Part shown: positions 36,117 to 46,447 of the stretch, piece after piece | Position numbering within the stretch: the first letter of the stretch is position 1 | Layout of the letters: each line of letters starts with the position of its first letter | Assembly: GCA_002898375.1 (NCBI GenBank) | Contig: BEIN01000001.1 | Location: 1 to 64,000, forward strand | DNA from: a bacterium HR37 | GTDB lineage: Bacteria; Desulfobacterota_D; UBA1144; Nemesobacterales; CSP1-2 | Direction of reading: 5' to 3' | DNA: 64,000 bases | Position numbers and translations under genes: made by a program | Notes under the pieces: model-generated | Told to the model about the DNA's origin: nothing | What the model saw: the letters and a program-made list of their open reading frames with translations, nothing else | The model's database searches: none

Positions 36117-37184
36117 ATGATGAATGTAGTTTTTATTCCTTACTATGATTCTAACCCTTATCAGAAACTGTTAATCAAGTCACTATCAAAAAAAGGTGTA
36201 CTTGTCTCTACTATATCTCTTGCCGGTTACTACCCTTTTTCTTTAATCCTCAAGGTGCTTTGTCACTGGAAGCCACAAATACTTCACGTTCATTGGCTAC
36301 ATCCTTTTCTACTTAGTGATTCTTGGGTAAAGGCTTTTGTAAAGTCGGTCTTCTTTATAAGTGAGGTGGTTATGGTAAAACTCCTTGGAATAAAAATCGT
36401 GTGGACCGTTCACAATGTTTTAAGTCATGATTCCCGTTTTATTCGTTTGGAATTATTCTTTACAAAAATCATCTCTAGGCTCTGTAGTCGAATAATTGTG
36501 CATGGAGATTATGTAAAGAGTAAGGTAATAGAATTGTATGGTGTGGATCATTATGTAATCAGAGTGATACCTCATGGGCACTACATTGGTTACTACAGAA
36601 ATGAAGTCTCTAAAAAGCAGGCTAGAGAGCTTCTTGGGCTTGATGAGAGGGAGTTTGTGTTTTTGTATTTTGGTATGATAAGGCCTTATAAGGGGGTGAT
36701 TGAGTTAATAGAGGCTTTTAAGAGATTAAAACACAGAGGTTCAAGATTGCTTATAGTTGGTAAACCTGTTAATAAGGATATAGCTGAGTGTGTTCTTAAA
36801 GAGTGTGGGGATGATAAACGTGTTAGGGTTGTATTTGATTTTGTCCCGGATGATGAGGTTCAGATATATATGAACGCTGCAGATATTGTGGTTCTTCCCT
36901 ACAGGGAAAGCTCAACCTCGGGTTCGCTTGTGCTTTCTATGTCCTTTAGCAAACCTGTTATTGCTCCCTCTATAAGAAGTATAACCGAGATTTTACATCC
37001 AAGGGGTGGAATTGTATATGATCCTTCGGATAAGTGTGGTTTGGTTGGTGCTATGAGGCAAGCGTTAACTTCTAAGCTCTCAGAAATGGGTAAGTATAAC
37101 TTAGAAATTATAAGAAATTTTGGCTGGGATTATATAGCTAATGAGACATACAGGGTTTATATGGACTGTCTGGATGGGGGCTGA
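36117..37184 (+). CDS. GT4-type glycosyltransferase
   Basis: 'YFGMIRPYKGVIELIEAF', 'ADIVVLPYRESSTSGSLVLSMSFSKPVIAP'. Confidence 0.88.
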   Translation: MMNVVFIPYYDSNPYQKLLIKSLSKKGVLVSTISLAGYYPFSLILKVLCHWKPQILHVHWLHPFLLSDSWVKAFVKSVFFISEVVMVKLLGIKIVWTVHNVLSHDSRFIRLELFFTKIISRLCSRIIVHGDYVKSKVIELYGVDHYVIRVIPHGHYIGYYRNEVSKKQARELLGLDEREFVFLYFGMIRPYKGVIELIEAFKRLKHRGSRLLIVGKPVNKDIAECVLKECGDDKRVRVVFDFVPDDEVQIYMNAADIVVLPYRESSTSGSLVLSMSFSKPVIAPSIRSITEILHPRGGIVYDPSDKCGLVGAMRQALTSKLSEMGKYNLEIIRNFGWDYIANETYRVYMDCLDGG

Positions 37185-38515
37185 TTTGTATGTTCTATTA
37201 TCTCTAGTATGGTTTCTTCAAGTTTATCTGCTAATTTATCCCAGCAGAACTCATCTACCTGCTCTAGATTGAAGTTTCTTTCTATTTCCTTTTTCTTCCA
37301 CAGGCTATATAGGTATGCTATTGCTTCACTTATATGTTTGGGATCGTTTTTAACAGAGATTCCTCTTCTTAGCCTCTCTATAATCGTTGATGCTATATCA
37401 TTTTCATCCATTTTGATGGAGAGTATGGGACGCTGGGCAGCTATGTACTCATAGGTTTTTCCAGGAATCTGTAGGCCTCCTCCATGTCCTAGCAGCAGCA
37501 AAACAGATGCGCCCTTCTGAAGTGATATAGCCCTCTGTTTGGAAACAAAACCAACGAAGTAGACAACCTCTGAGAGATTGCTTTTTTCTATATACGACTT
37601 GTATATCTCGTTTGGTATGTTCCCTGCAATGATTACTTCAAGTTCTTTGCACGTATTTTTTATGAGGTTAAGTGCCTTAAAGAAGGCAAAGGGTTCCGCA
37701 TCTCTGTAGAATATGCCCGTATAGACAATCCTGAATCTCTCTGTGGTTTCTGGCTTGGCCTCCATGAACTCTTTTTTAGAAAACCCCTGTGGTATAACTT
37801 CTATCTTCTCGGGTTTTAAAAAGGGATAGAGTTTAAGGTAGTGTTCTTTTGTCTTATCTGTGGTTACTATTATCTTGTTAGAAGATCTAACTATTCTAGA
37901 TTCTATTTCTTTGTCTATATAAGACCGCCATTTCGGTAAGGGAAAAGATGGATTATGTACCCAGGGATCACCGTAATCTGTAATCCAAGGTGTTTCTCTA
38001 ATGAGCTGTTTTAGATAAAAACCCAGTATATGACAGGTAAAAGGGAATCCAGAGGATATGGTCAGAGTGTATTTGTTTTCCTTAATGAGTTTCCTTGCCT
38101 TTATAAGAGCAAATGGAAGCCACGTTATCGTTTCATCAGGGATAAATATTGGTCTTAGGGTGCTTTCAAATAGCCTAAATAAGAGTTTTCCACTTTTCCT
38201 AGTAAATGACTCAAAAAGGGTAGTAGCGGGATTATAGTTTCTTTTATTGATAGTGGTTCTTAATAGAAGGCTTGAGAGGTGGTGCATGAATCCAGGGTAG
38301 GTTCTAAAAACCCTTACGCCCTCTGGTATGTCTTTAAGGAGTGTGTAATCGTAGTTTGGATGAGTGGGGAATGAGTATATGGTAAGAACGTCTATATCCC
38401 AGTTCTTCGAGGAAAGGTGTTTTACAAATTCCACCCATCTGTAGCTTCTTGGCGTTCCTATGGGGGGAAAGTAGTAGGTGCATATAAGTAGATGACCTTT
38501 CTTTTTGCTACTCAT
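37157..38515 (-). CDS. GT4-type glycosyltransferase
   Basis: 'YFPPIGTPRSYRWVEFVKHLS', 'KIEVIPQGFSKKEF', 'PGKTYEYIAAQRPILSI'. Confidence 0.88.
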   Translation of the reverse strand: MSSKKKGHLLICTYYFPPIGTPRSYRWVEFVKHLSSKNWDIDVLTIYSFPTHPNYDYTLLKDIPEGVRVFRTYPGFMHHLSSLLLRTTINKRNYNPATTLFESFTRKSGKLLFRLFESTLRPIFIPDETITWLPFALIKARKLIKENKYTLTISSGFPFTCHILGFYLKQLIRETPWITDYGDPWVHNPSFPLPKWRSYIDKEIESRIVRSSNKIIVTTDKTKEHYLKLYPFLKPEKIEVIPQGFSKKEFMEAKPETTERFRIVYTGIFYRDAEPFAFFKALNLIKNTCKELEVIIAGNIPNEIYKSYIEKSNLSEVVYFVGFVSKQRAISLQKGASVLLLLGHGGGLQIPGKTYEYIAAQRPILSIKMDENDIASTIIERLRRGISVKNDPKHISEAIAYLYSLWKKKEIERNFNLEQVDEFCWDKLADKLEETILEIIEHTNQPPSRQSI

Positions 38516-39602
38516 TTGAAAGGGTATCTTTAGAACTAGAGGGTTGTTGAAATTGAAAACGGTATCTATCTAAGATTAACTTTTCAAACTCTTTGAAGCT
38601 ATTTTCAATACTATGCTCTCTGGCGGTTTTAAAGCCCCCCTGCTTTATTGCTTCTCCTAGTTTCTCGTCTTTTAGTATAAGTTCAAGCTTTTCTTTAATC
38701 TCATCCACCCTTTCTATATTGCAGACAAGAGCATTTTCTCTGTTTTTAGCATAGGGAACAGCTTTTGTCGTCACTACAAGACATCCACATGCCATGGCTT
38801 CAAGAGGGAAAAGGGGAAACCCTTCGTGTCTTGTTGGATAAAGAAAGATATCGGCACTGCTAAGGAGCTTTCTTAGTTTTTCCTCGTTAACCCAGCCAAA
38901 GTTTCTAACCCTAAGCCTTAGTACATCTTCTCTTAACTCTTCTCCACATGTCCATATCTCTACCTGATCCCTTAGTTCTGCACTTAGCTTGTTTATAACT
39001 TTTACTGCAATATCAAACCCTTTTCTGTGATCTCTTCTGGACAATATAAGAATGGCTTTTCTATTGCCTTTGAGTTTTAAAAGCTCTTCGTCGGGCTCTG
39101 GGTAAAAGGTTTGGGTATGTATACCATTTTCAACTACGCTTACGTCGGCACTATAGTTATCTTTAAAAAGCTTTGCAAGGTCCTTGGATACGGTTATGGT
39201 TTTTATTTTAAAGAGTTTTAGACAAAGGAAGTACAGTGATCTTATAAGAAGTTTTAAAACTGGATTCTTATAGTAAGATTCATCGTAGTCTTGTGCAAAG
39301 TATATCAGGTGGGACTTGTATCTTATAGATACTGCTAGTGCAAGTGGAATTATATCTACGATTATAAAGTCCGAAGTAAACCTTCTAAAGAGCAAAAAAA
39401 GGATCGTTCCTATCTTTGTGGGTAAAGGTATCTTTTTTAGTGATATATGGGGGGTTAATCTAAAAACCGTATTTTGTATATTATACCAAAGTGTAACCTT
39501 ATAGCCTTTTTTGCTGAAATAGTTTGCATACTCAACTATCATCTTATCCCCGCCTCTGTTGAGAAGAGAGTGCCTGTAAAATTCTATGCTTAAAGTGCTC
39601 AT
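38508..39602 (-). CDS. GT4-type glycosyltransferase
   Basis: 'MSTLSIEFYRHSLLNRGGDKMIVEYANYFSKKGYKVTLW', 'ILSRRDHRKGFDIAVKV', 'FLYPTRHEGFPLFPLEAMACGCLVV'; start trimmed from ORF 39788 to ATG 39602. Confidence 0.88.
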   Translation of the reverse strand: MSTLSIEFYRHSLLNRGGDKMIVEYANYFSKKGYKVTLWYNIQNTVFRLTPHISLKKIPLPTKIGTILFLLFRRFTSDFIIVDIIPLALAVSIRYKSHLIYFAQDYDESYYKNPVLKLLIRSLYFLCLKLFKIKTITVSKDLAKLFKDNYSADVSVVENGIHTQTFYPEPDEELLKLKGNRKAILILSRRDHRKGFDIAVKVINKLSAELRDQVEIWTCGEELREDVLRLRVRNFGWVNEEKLRKLLSSADIFLYPTRHEGFPLFPLEAMACGCLVVTTKAVPYAKNRENALVCNIERVDEIKEKLELILKDEKLGEAIKQGGFKTAREHSIENSFKEFEKLILDRYRFQFQQPSSSKDTLSNE

Positions 39603-39705
39603 TTCTATTTTGGGTTTTATTTTAGCTACTTTATCTTGGCAATACAAACGAATCTGTTGCCCCCTAGGGGATGGGTTTGTAAAATATCTAGAGAGGTGTT
39701 TTGCC

Positions 39706-40221
39706 ATGGGTTCCAGAGAAAAGATAGAGATAGTAAAAGGTGATATCACTGAGATGGAAGTTGATGCCATAGTGAATGCTGCAAACACCAGTCTCTTCCT
39801 TGGAAGTGGAGTTGCCGGGGCTATAAGGAAAAAGGGTGGAGATGTGATTCAGGCAGAGTGTGATAAACTGGGTCCAGTTCCTCTGGGGGAAGCAGTTGTT
39901 ACGGGAGCTGGAAACCTTAAAGCAAAATACGTTATTCATGCTGCTGGGATGCATCTGGGTGGTAGTGTAAGTGAGGATTCCCTTAGAAAAGCTACAAAAA
40001 ACAGCTTGCTTAGGGCTGAGGAAAAGGGTGTTAAGACGATTGCCTTTCCTGCAATTGGAACCGGGATTGGAGGATTTCCGGTAGAAAGGTGTGCAGAGGT
40101 TATGATAGATACTGTTTTGGAGCATCTGGATGGGGAATCTTCAATAGAGAAGGTTTATTTTGTTTTATTTGATGATGCTGCTTTTAGCGTTTTTAAGAGA
40201 TATCTGGATCAAAAAAAGTAG
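39706..40221 (+). CDS. Macro domain protein (ADP-ribose/O-acetyl-ADP-ribose binding)
   Basis: 'IEIVKGDITEMEVDAIVNAANTSLFLGSGVAGAIRKKGG', 'AFPAIGTGIGGFPVERCAEVM'; ATG 39706. Confidence 0.92.
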   Translation: MGSREKIEIVKGDITEMEVDAIVNAANTSLFLGSGVAGAIRKKGGDVIQAECDKLGPVPLGEAVVTGAGNLKAKYVIHAAGMHLGGSVSEDSLRKATKNSLLRAEEKGVKTIAFPAIGTGIGGFPVERCAEVMIDTVLEHLDGESSIEKVYFVLFDDAAFSVFKRYLDQKK

Positions 40222-40270
40222 ATTTATTGCCTCTGGTTTGAGAGTGCAGAATAAATAAGAAAGAGTATTC

Positions 40271-40876
40271 ATGCCTTCCAACAGCACAATACTAAGAGAT
40301 ATTGAAAGGATCATAAAAGGACGAAAAAGTCTAAAGGTAAGGGAAAAAGGAACTTTTGTTCATGCTTCAGTTATGATAGTTCTTAGAGAAGAGGATGGAG
40401 AGTACTTTATCCTTCTTATAAGGAGACCTGAGAACACAAACGATATCTTCTCAGGTCATATGGCTTTTCCTGGTGGTAAGATGAAAGAAGGAGATAGAGA
40501 TAAGCTTGATACCGCAATTCGTGAAACGTTTGAGGAAACCGGTATAGATATAAGAAAGAAAGGAGTTATCCTGGGAGAGCTTGATGATTTTAATCCGGTT
40601 AATCCGGAAGCAAAACACTATGTTGTTTCTCCCTTTGTTGCTTTTCTTACAGATAAGGTGGAAATAAGAGAGAACAAAAAAGAGGTAGCAGAAGTCGTTT
40701 GGATTCCGCTTTCCTTCCTAAAAGAACCAGGAACCCTTAGTATAAGAACTGTAGAGAGGGACGGAAGGTGTATAAAGGATTATGTATTTAAGTACAGAGG
40801 CTATACGATTTGGGGGATAACGGGAAGGATTCTCTTTCAGTTTCTCTCTTTAGTGGGACATTTATTTAATAAGTAG
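40271..40876 (+). CDS. NUDIX hydrolase (CoA pyrophosphatase-like)
   Basis: 'GHMAFPGGKMKEGDRDKLDTAIRETFEETGI' Nudix box. Confidence 0.9.
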   Translation: MPSNSTILRDIERIIKGRKSLKVREKGTFVHASVMIVLREEDGEYFILLIRRPENTNDIFSGHMAFPGGKMKEGDRDKLDTAIRETFEETGIDIRKKGVILGELDDFNPVNPEAKHYVVSPFVAFLTDKVEIRENKKEVAEVVWIPLSFLKEPGTLSIRTVERDGRCIKDYVFKYRGYTIWGITGRILFQFLSLVGHLFNK

Positions 40877-40961
40877 GGTTTGATCCTTCTGGATTTTCCG
40901 GATTTGTGATGATAAACTTCCCTCAAGTAAAAACAGCAAAAAGGATGGGGGAAATTGATAA

Positions 40962-41393
40962 ATGCGAGGTGTAAACAAAGTAATTTTAATAGGTTATTTA
41001 GGGCGTGATCCAGAAATCAGGTATACAACGAGCGGACAGGCGGTTGCCAATTTTACCTTGGCTACCACGGAAACAAGGACAAACAAAAACGGTGACAAAC
41101 AGGAATTTACGGAGTGGCATCGCATTGTAGCTTGGGGAAGATTGGCTGAGATATGCGGGGAGTATTTGTCTAAAGGTAAGATGGTCTATATAGAGGGTAC
41201 ACTTAGGACCCGCTCTTGGGAGGATAAGGAGGGCAGAAAAAGATGGACCACTGAGGTATTTGCTCAAAACATGCAGATACTTAGCCCATATGATAAAGGG
41301 GAAACAGCAATTGTTGAAGAAGAGGAGAAACTTCCAGAAGACATAGAGGATATAGAGGAATCTTTTACCTCTGACGATGATGTCCCTTTCTAG
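40962..41393 (+). CDS. ssb: Single-stranded DNA-binding protein
   Basis: '[32 protein letters not shown]', acidic C-terminus DDDVPF. Confidence 0.95.
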   Translation: MRGVNKVILIGYLGRDPEIRYTTSGQAVANFTLATTETRTNKNGDKQEFTEWHRIVAWGRLAEICGEYLSKGKMVYIEGTLRTRSWEDKEGRKRWTTEVFAQNMQILSPYDKGETAIVEEEEKLPEDIEDIEESFTSDDDVPF

Positions 41394-41420
41394 AATTTCC
41401 CTTGCTAAAGTAAGTGGATT

Positions 41421-41801
41421 ATGGATGAGGAAAGAATAAGACAAAGAAGGATAAATGCTGTAAAGAGGATTGAAAAGCCCTGGGGTTATGAGTTATGGTG
41501 GGCTTATACGGAGAAGTACGTGGGAAAGATACTTTTTATCAAGAAAGGGCATAGCCTCAGTTATCAGTTTCACAGGGTAAAGGATGAAACGTTTTACCTT
41601 CAAAAAGGCACCATGATCCTTGAGATTGAAGATGAAGGAAAACCGAAAGAGGTTATAAAGATACTCCCTGGTGACTCTGTAAGGATTACTCCCCTTACGA
41701 AGCACAGGATGACCGCCGTTGAGGATTGTTATGTGCTTGAGGTATCTACTCCCGAGGTGGATGATGTAGTAAGACTAGAGGATAGGTACGGGAGGGTCTA
41801 G
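41421..41801 (+). CDS. Cupin-type mannose-6-phosphate isomerase/guanylyltransferase C-terminal-like protein
   Basis: 'KPWGYELWWAYTEKYVGKILFIKKGHSLSYQFHRVKDETFYL' and 'SVRITPLTKHRMTAVEDCYVLEVSTPEVDDVVRLEDRYGR'. Confidence 0.85.
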   Translation: MDEERIRQRRINAVKRIEKPWGYELWWAYTEKYVGKILFIKKGHSLSYQFHRVKDETFYLQKGTMILEIEDEGKPKEVIKILPGDSVRITPLTKHRMTAVEDCYVLEVSTPEVDDVVRLEDRYGRV

Positions 41802-41803
41802 AT

Positions 41804-43192
41804 ATGGGACTTGCTGTTATAGTTCTTGCAGCTGGAATGGGAAGAAGGATGAATTCACGTATCCCAAAGGTGCTTCATCCTATATTTAAGCGTCCTATGC
41901 TGGCTTATGTTATGGATACCGTTAAGAAACTGCTTCCCGAAAGAACGGTGGTGGTGGTTGGATACGGTGCAGAGGCAATTAAGGGTGCAATGGGCTTTTC
42001 TGAAGGTATTGAATACGTTTTTCAGCCTGAACAACTTGGTACCGGAAACGCTGTTTTATGTGCAAAGGAGGTGTTAAGAGATTTTAGTGGGGAAATAGTT
42101 ATACTCAGTGGAGATTCTCCTCTTATAGATGCTAAAACTATAGGTGGGCTGGTAGATGCTCATAGAAAAGCAGGGGCCTGTGTCTCTGTTATTACAGCGG
42201 TTGTTGAAGAGCCTTATGGTTATGGGAGGATCTTGAGGGGCTCTAGTGGTAAGATAGTTGGAATTGTAGAGGAGAGAGATGCGACTTTAGAGGAAAAAAA
42301 CATAAAAGAGATCAATTCGGGTGTGTACTGTGTGGATTCAGAGTTTCTCTGGGAAGCACTTGAGCAGATTGGTTCTGATAACAAGCAAGGGGAGTACTAT
42401 TTACCAGATATAGTTAAGGTAGCTTCCGGTTTGGGTAAACTGGTTTTAGGAGTTGTTGCAGAGGATGCCTGTGAGGTTTTGGGCATAAACAATCGCCTCG
42501 AGCTTGCCAGAGCTGAGCGGATTATTAGGAATCGTGTTAACAGAGAGCTTATGCTCTCTGGGGTAACCTTAATAGATCCCGAGGTTACATACATATCCCC
42601 TGAGGTTATTATTGAAGCTGATACGGTTGTATATCCTAATACGTTTATCTACGGTAGAACAAGGATAGGAAGTGGGTGTAAGATAGGCCCATTTGCTTGG
42701 ATTGAGGATTCTTTCTTGGGAAATGGGGTTACCATTGGTTTTTCCTGTTACATAGTACAGGCAAGAATAGAAGATGAGGTAACCATTGGTCCATTTGCTC
42801 ATATTCGTCCTCAAACGGAGATAATGAGTGGTGCAAAGATTGGCAATTTCGTTGAGATCAAGAAGTCAACCATTGGAAGAAAGTCAAAGGTTCCCCATCT
42901 CTCCTATATAGGAGATGCTTGTGTTGGCAGTGAGGTAAACATTGGTGCTGGAACGATTACCTGCAACTATGACGGTTTTGATAAGCACAAAACCACAATA
43001 GATGACCATGCATTTATAGGAAGTGATACGATGCTTGTTGCTCCTATAAAAGTGGGAAAAGGTGCTACAACTGGGGCTGGTTCTACCATAACGAAAGACG
43101 TTCCTCCTGGGGCTTTAGCAATTGGTAGGGCTAGGCAGGTTATAATTGAGGGGTGGAAAAGGCGACCCAGGGGAAAGAAAGAAAAGGATTAA
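41804..43192 (+). CDS. glmU: Bifunctional UDP-GlcNAc diphosphorylase / GlcN-1-P N-acetyltransferase
   Basis: 'VLAAGMGRRMNSRIPKVLHPI', left-handed beta-helix hexapeptides, 'GAGTITCNYDGFDKHKTTI'. Confidence 0.97.
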   Translation: MGLAVIVLAAGMGRRMNSRIPKVLHPIFKRPMLAYVMDTVKKLLPERTVVVVGYGAEAIKGAMGFSEGIEYVFQPEQLGTGNAVLCAKEVLRDFSGEIVILSGDSPLIDAKTIGGLVDAHRKAGACVSVITAVVEEPYGYGRILRGSSGKIVGIVEERDATLEEKNIKEINSGVYCVDSEFLWEALEQIGSDNKQGEYYLPDIVKVASGLGKLVLGVVAEDACEVLGINNRLELARAERIIRNRVNRELMLSGVTLIDPEVTYISPEVIIEADTVVYPNTFIYGRTRIGSGCKIGPFAWIEDSFLGNGVTIGFSCYIVQARIEDEVTIGPFAHIRPQTEIMSGAKIGNFVEIKKSTIGRKSKVPHLSYIGDACVGSEVNIGAGTITCNYDGFDKHKTTIDDHAFIGSDTMLVAPIKVGKGATTGAGSTITKDVPPGALAIGRARQVIIEGWKRRPRGKKEKD

Positions 43193-45025
43193 ATGTGCGG
43201 TATTATAGCCTACATAGGTAAACCTGATAAAACACTTCATGTTTTGATAGAGGGACTAAAAAGACTTGAATACAGGGGGTATGACTCTGCAGGTATCGCT
43301 GTTTTAGGAAGCAGTGGGATAAGGATAGTAAAGAGTGAAGGAAAGCTATTAAATCTTTTAAGCAGGCTGGAGGGGGTTTCCTTAAACGGTTCCCCTGGAT
43401 TGGGGCATACAAGGTGGGCTACCCACGGGGTTCCAAGTGAAAGAAATGCCCATCCCCATGTTTCGGGAAAAACTGTAGTGGTTCATAACGGGATAATAGA
43501 GAACTATCAGGAATTGAAAGATGAGTTAAGAAGAAAAGGATACCGTTTTAACTCCGATACGGATACAGAAGTTATAGCACACCTTATAGAGGATTTTTCT
43601 CTTAAGGGGTTTTCACTTGAGGAATCTGTAAGGGAGGCTTTTAAGTTATTAGAGGGAACGTATGCGGTGGCTGTTATCTCCGAGAGAGAGCCTAATAAGG
43701 TTGTGGGCATTAGAAAGTTCCTTCCCCTTATACTTGCAATTGGAGATGGTGAGGTGTTTTTGGCATCTGATATCCCCGCTGTTTTGCCTTTTACCAGAAA
43801 TGTGGTTTTACTCGAGGATGGTGACATTGCTATATTGGAGAAAAACAGATTCAGGATTACTGATCCCGAGGGAAGGGAGGTAAAAAGGGATGTTTTTTCC
43901 ATAGATTGGGATCCCATAACGGTGGAGAAGGGTGGATATAAACACTTTATGTTAAAGGAGATACACGAACAGCCACAGGCCGTTTTGGATACTATAAGAG
44001 GAAGGGTTTTTTTGGAAGAGGGAAGGGTGTTTCTTAAAGGAATAGAGGATTCTTGGGTTGCTGATGTAAATAGAATAGTGGCAGTTGGTTGTGGTACTTC
44101 TTATCATGCTTGTCTTGTTGGACGGTATATGATTGAGAAGCTATCTAGAATCCCTGTGGATGTGGATTTAGCTTCGGAGTTTCGCTACAGGGAACCTGTG
44201 GTTGATGAGAAAACCTTGGTTATAGCAGTTTCCCAGTCCGGGGAAACTGCTGATACCTCTTATGCCCTTTTAGAGGCAAAAAGAAGGGGGGCAAAAACGC
44301 TTGCGATTACAAATGTGTTTGGCAGCAAAATCGCAAGGGAATCGGATGTGGTTGTATATACCCATGCAGGACCTGAAATAGGAGTTGCTTCCACAAAGTC
44401 TTTTACAGCCCAGCTGGTTGTGTTCTACTTGCTTTCCCTGTTTTTGGGTATATCAAGAAACAGATTGACAGATGCTTACTCTTTGCAGCTTATTAAAGAT
44501 ATTCTTGCCCTGCCACAGCTTTTGCAACATGTTCTCAGATTGGATAGTGAAATTAGCGCACTTGCCGGAGAGTTTTACAAGTACAAAAACTTCATATACC
44601 TGGGAAGGGGTTTAAACTATCCAATCGCACTTGAGGGAGCATTAAAACTAAAGGAAGTCTCCTATATACATGCAGAGGGGTATGCTGCAGGGGAGATGAA
44701 ACACGGCCCCATAGCGTTAATAGATGAGAAGATGCCTGTTGTTGTTGTTGCTCCTCAGGATGAATTGCTTTACAGGAAGCTGGTTGGAAACATACAGGAG
44801 GTAAAAACGAGAAAGGGAAGGGTTATACTTCTGACATCGAAGGGCAGTGTGAATGAGTTTTACGGATGGGTGGATAGGTTTGTAGAGATCCCTAAAACCC
44901 CTTACCTCATCAGTCCTCTTATCTCTGTTGTACCGCTTCAGCTTCTGGCATACTATATTGCCAGTTACAGGGGGACGGATATAGACCAACCAAGGAATCT
45001 TGCTAAGGTTGTTACCGTTGAGTAG
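43193..45025 (+). CDS. glmS: Glutamine-fructose-6-phosphate aminotransferase (isomerizing)
   Basis: MCGIIAYIG..., 'RLEYRGYDSAGIAV', 'GHTRWATHG', SIS domains, 'QPRNLAKVVTVE' C-terminus. Confidence 0.98.
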   Translation: MCGIIAYIGKPDKTLHVLIEGLKRLEYRGYDSAGIAVLGSSGIRIVKSEGKLLNLLSRLEGVSLNGSPGLGHTRWATHGVPSERNAHPHVSGKTVVVHNGIIENYQELKDELRRKGYRFNSDTDTEVIAHLIEDFSLKGFSLEESVREAFKLLEGTYAVAVISEREPNKVVGIRKFLPLILAIGDGEVFLASDIPAVLPFTRNVVLLEDGDIAILEKNRFRITDPEGREVKRDVFSIDWDPITVEKGGYKHFMLKEIHEQPQAVLDTIRGRVFLEEGRVFLKGIEDSWVADVNRIVAVGCGTSYHACLVGRYMIEKLSRIPVDVDLASEFRYREPVVDEKTLVIAVSQSGETADTSYALLEAKRRGAKTLAITNVFGSKIARESDVVVYTHAGPEIGVASTKSFTAQLVVFYLLSLFLGISRNRLTDAYSLQLIKDILALPQLLQHVLRLDSEISALAGEFYKYKNFIYLGRGLNYPIALEGALKLKEVSYIHAEGYAAGEMKHGPIALIDEKMPVVVVAPQDELLYRKLVGNIQEVKTRKGRVILLTSKGSVNEFYGWVDRFVEIPKTPYLISPLISVVPLQLLAYYIASYRGTDIDQPRNLAKVVTVE

Positions 45026-45097
45026 AGCCTTAAACCATACGAATTCTTCTTTTTGTATGGTAAATTAAATCTGTTTCTGTAAGGAGGTTGTAGGTTC

Positions 45098-46372
45098 ATG
45101 AAGGTTCTTGTAGTTGGAAGCGGAGGAAGGGAACACGCTCTTTGCTGGAAGATAAGGCAGAGCCCACTTGTAGAGGCAGTTTACTGTGCTCCAGGTAATG
45201 CTGGAATATCAAAACATGCGGAGTGTGTAAATATAAAGGCCACCGATATAGAGAACCTGATCAGGTTTGTAAAGGCTGAGGGGATTGAGCTTACGGTAGT
45301 GGGACCTGAGCTTCCTTTGGCACTTGGAATAGTGGATAGGTTTACCGAAGAAAAACTAAGAATCTTTGGTCCAACCAGGTTGGCTGCTGAAATCGAAAGC
45401 AGCAAGGTTTTTGCTAAAAACCTTATGAGAAAATATAAAATCCCTACGGCTTTCTTCTCCACGTTTTACAGTTTTGAGGATGCGGTTAGATGGGTAAAAG
45501 AGGTAAAGCCACCGCTTGTTGTAAAGGCTGACGGGCTTGCCGCTGGTAAGGGGGCTGTGGTATGCCACACAGAAGAAGAAGCCATTGAGGTGCTTGATGC
45601 CATGATGAGGGGAGGGATCTTTGGTGATGCAGGAAGCAGGGTTGTGATCGAAGAGTTCTTGGAAGGAGAAGAAGCCTCATTTTTTGTATTTACAGATGGG
45701 GAGGCTATTGTTCCGCTTGAAACTTCTCAGGATCATAAGGCTTTGCTTGATGGGGATCAGGGACCAAATACCGGTGGGATGGGGGCTTATTCTCCTGCCC
45801 CGGTTGTTACGCCTGAAGTTTATAAAAAGATAATGGATCAGATAGTTGTTCCAACCATAAATGCTCTGAGGGAAGAGGGGAGGAGATATAAGGGGGTTCT
45901 TTATGTAGGGCTTATGATAAAGGATGGAGAGCCAAAGGTTTTGGAATTTAACTCCAGATTTGGAGACCCTGAAGCCCAGGTTCTTATAACAAGAATGAAG
46001 TCAGATATTGTTCCGGTGCTTAATGCCGTGGTTGATGAGAGGCTTTCAGAAGAGATTGTAGAGTGGAAAAACGAGGCTTCTGTGTGTGTTGTTATGGCAT
46101 CACGGGGATACCCTGGTGACTACAAAAAGGGGATTGAAATTAAGGGATTGGAAAGCCTTGAAGCTATGGAAAATGTCTTTGTCTTTCATTCTGGAACGGC
46201 TTTTAGCAACGGAAAGATTGTTACGGACGGAGGAAGGGTGCTAAGTGTTACCGCCCTTGGGAAGACTATACCTGAGGCTATTTATCTGGCATACAGTGCT
46301 GTCTCAAAGATTGACGATGGCTCTCTTTACTACAGAAAGGATATAGGAAAGAAGGCGCTTAAATATCTTTAG
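45098..46372 (+). CDS. purD: Phosphoribosylamine-glycine ligase
   Basis: 'MKVLVVGSGGREHALCWKIRQSP', 'VVKADGLAAGKGAVVC', 'EFNSRFGDPEAQVL'. Confidence 0.97.
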   Translation: MKVLVVGSGGREHALCWKIRQSPLVEAVYCAPGNAGISKHAECVNIKATDIENLIRFVKAEGIELTVVGPELPLALGIVDRFTEEKLRIFGPTRLAAEIESSKVFAKNLMRKYKIPTAFFSTFYSFEDAVRWVKEVKPPLVVKADGLAAGKGAVVCHTEEEAIEVLDAMMRGGIFGDAGSRVVIEEFLEGEEASFFVFTDGEAIVPLETSQDHKALLDGDQGPNTGGMGAYSPAPVVTPEVYKKIMDQIVVPTINALREEGRRYKGVLYVGLMIKDGEPKVLEFNSRFGDPEAQVLITRMKSDIVPVLNAVVDERLSEEIVEWKNEASVCVVMASRGYPGDYKKGIEIKGLESLEAMENVFVFHSGTAFSNGKIVTDGGRVLSVTALGKTIPEAIYLAYSAVSKIDDGSLYYRKDIGKKALKYL

Positions 46373-46447
46373 GGTTATTGCTAAAGCGCGTTATTTAATT
46401 ATAATAATTAAAATTAGAATAAATGAGTTTTGGAGAATACAGCGGCG

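Noticed and set aside
45035-45063. Hairpin CCATAC...GTATGG after glmS as a terminator
   Set aside because: Only a 6-bp stem with a long loop and no clear T-tract on either strand.
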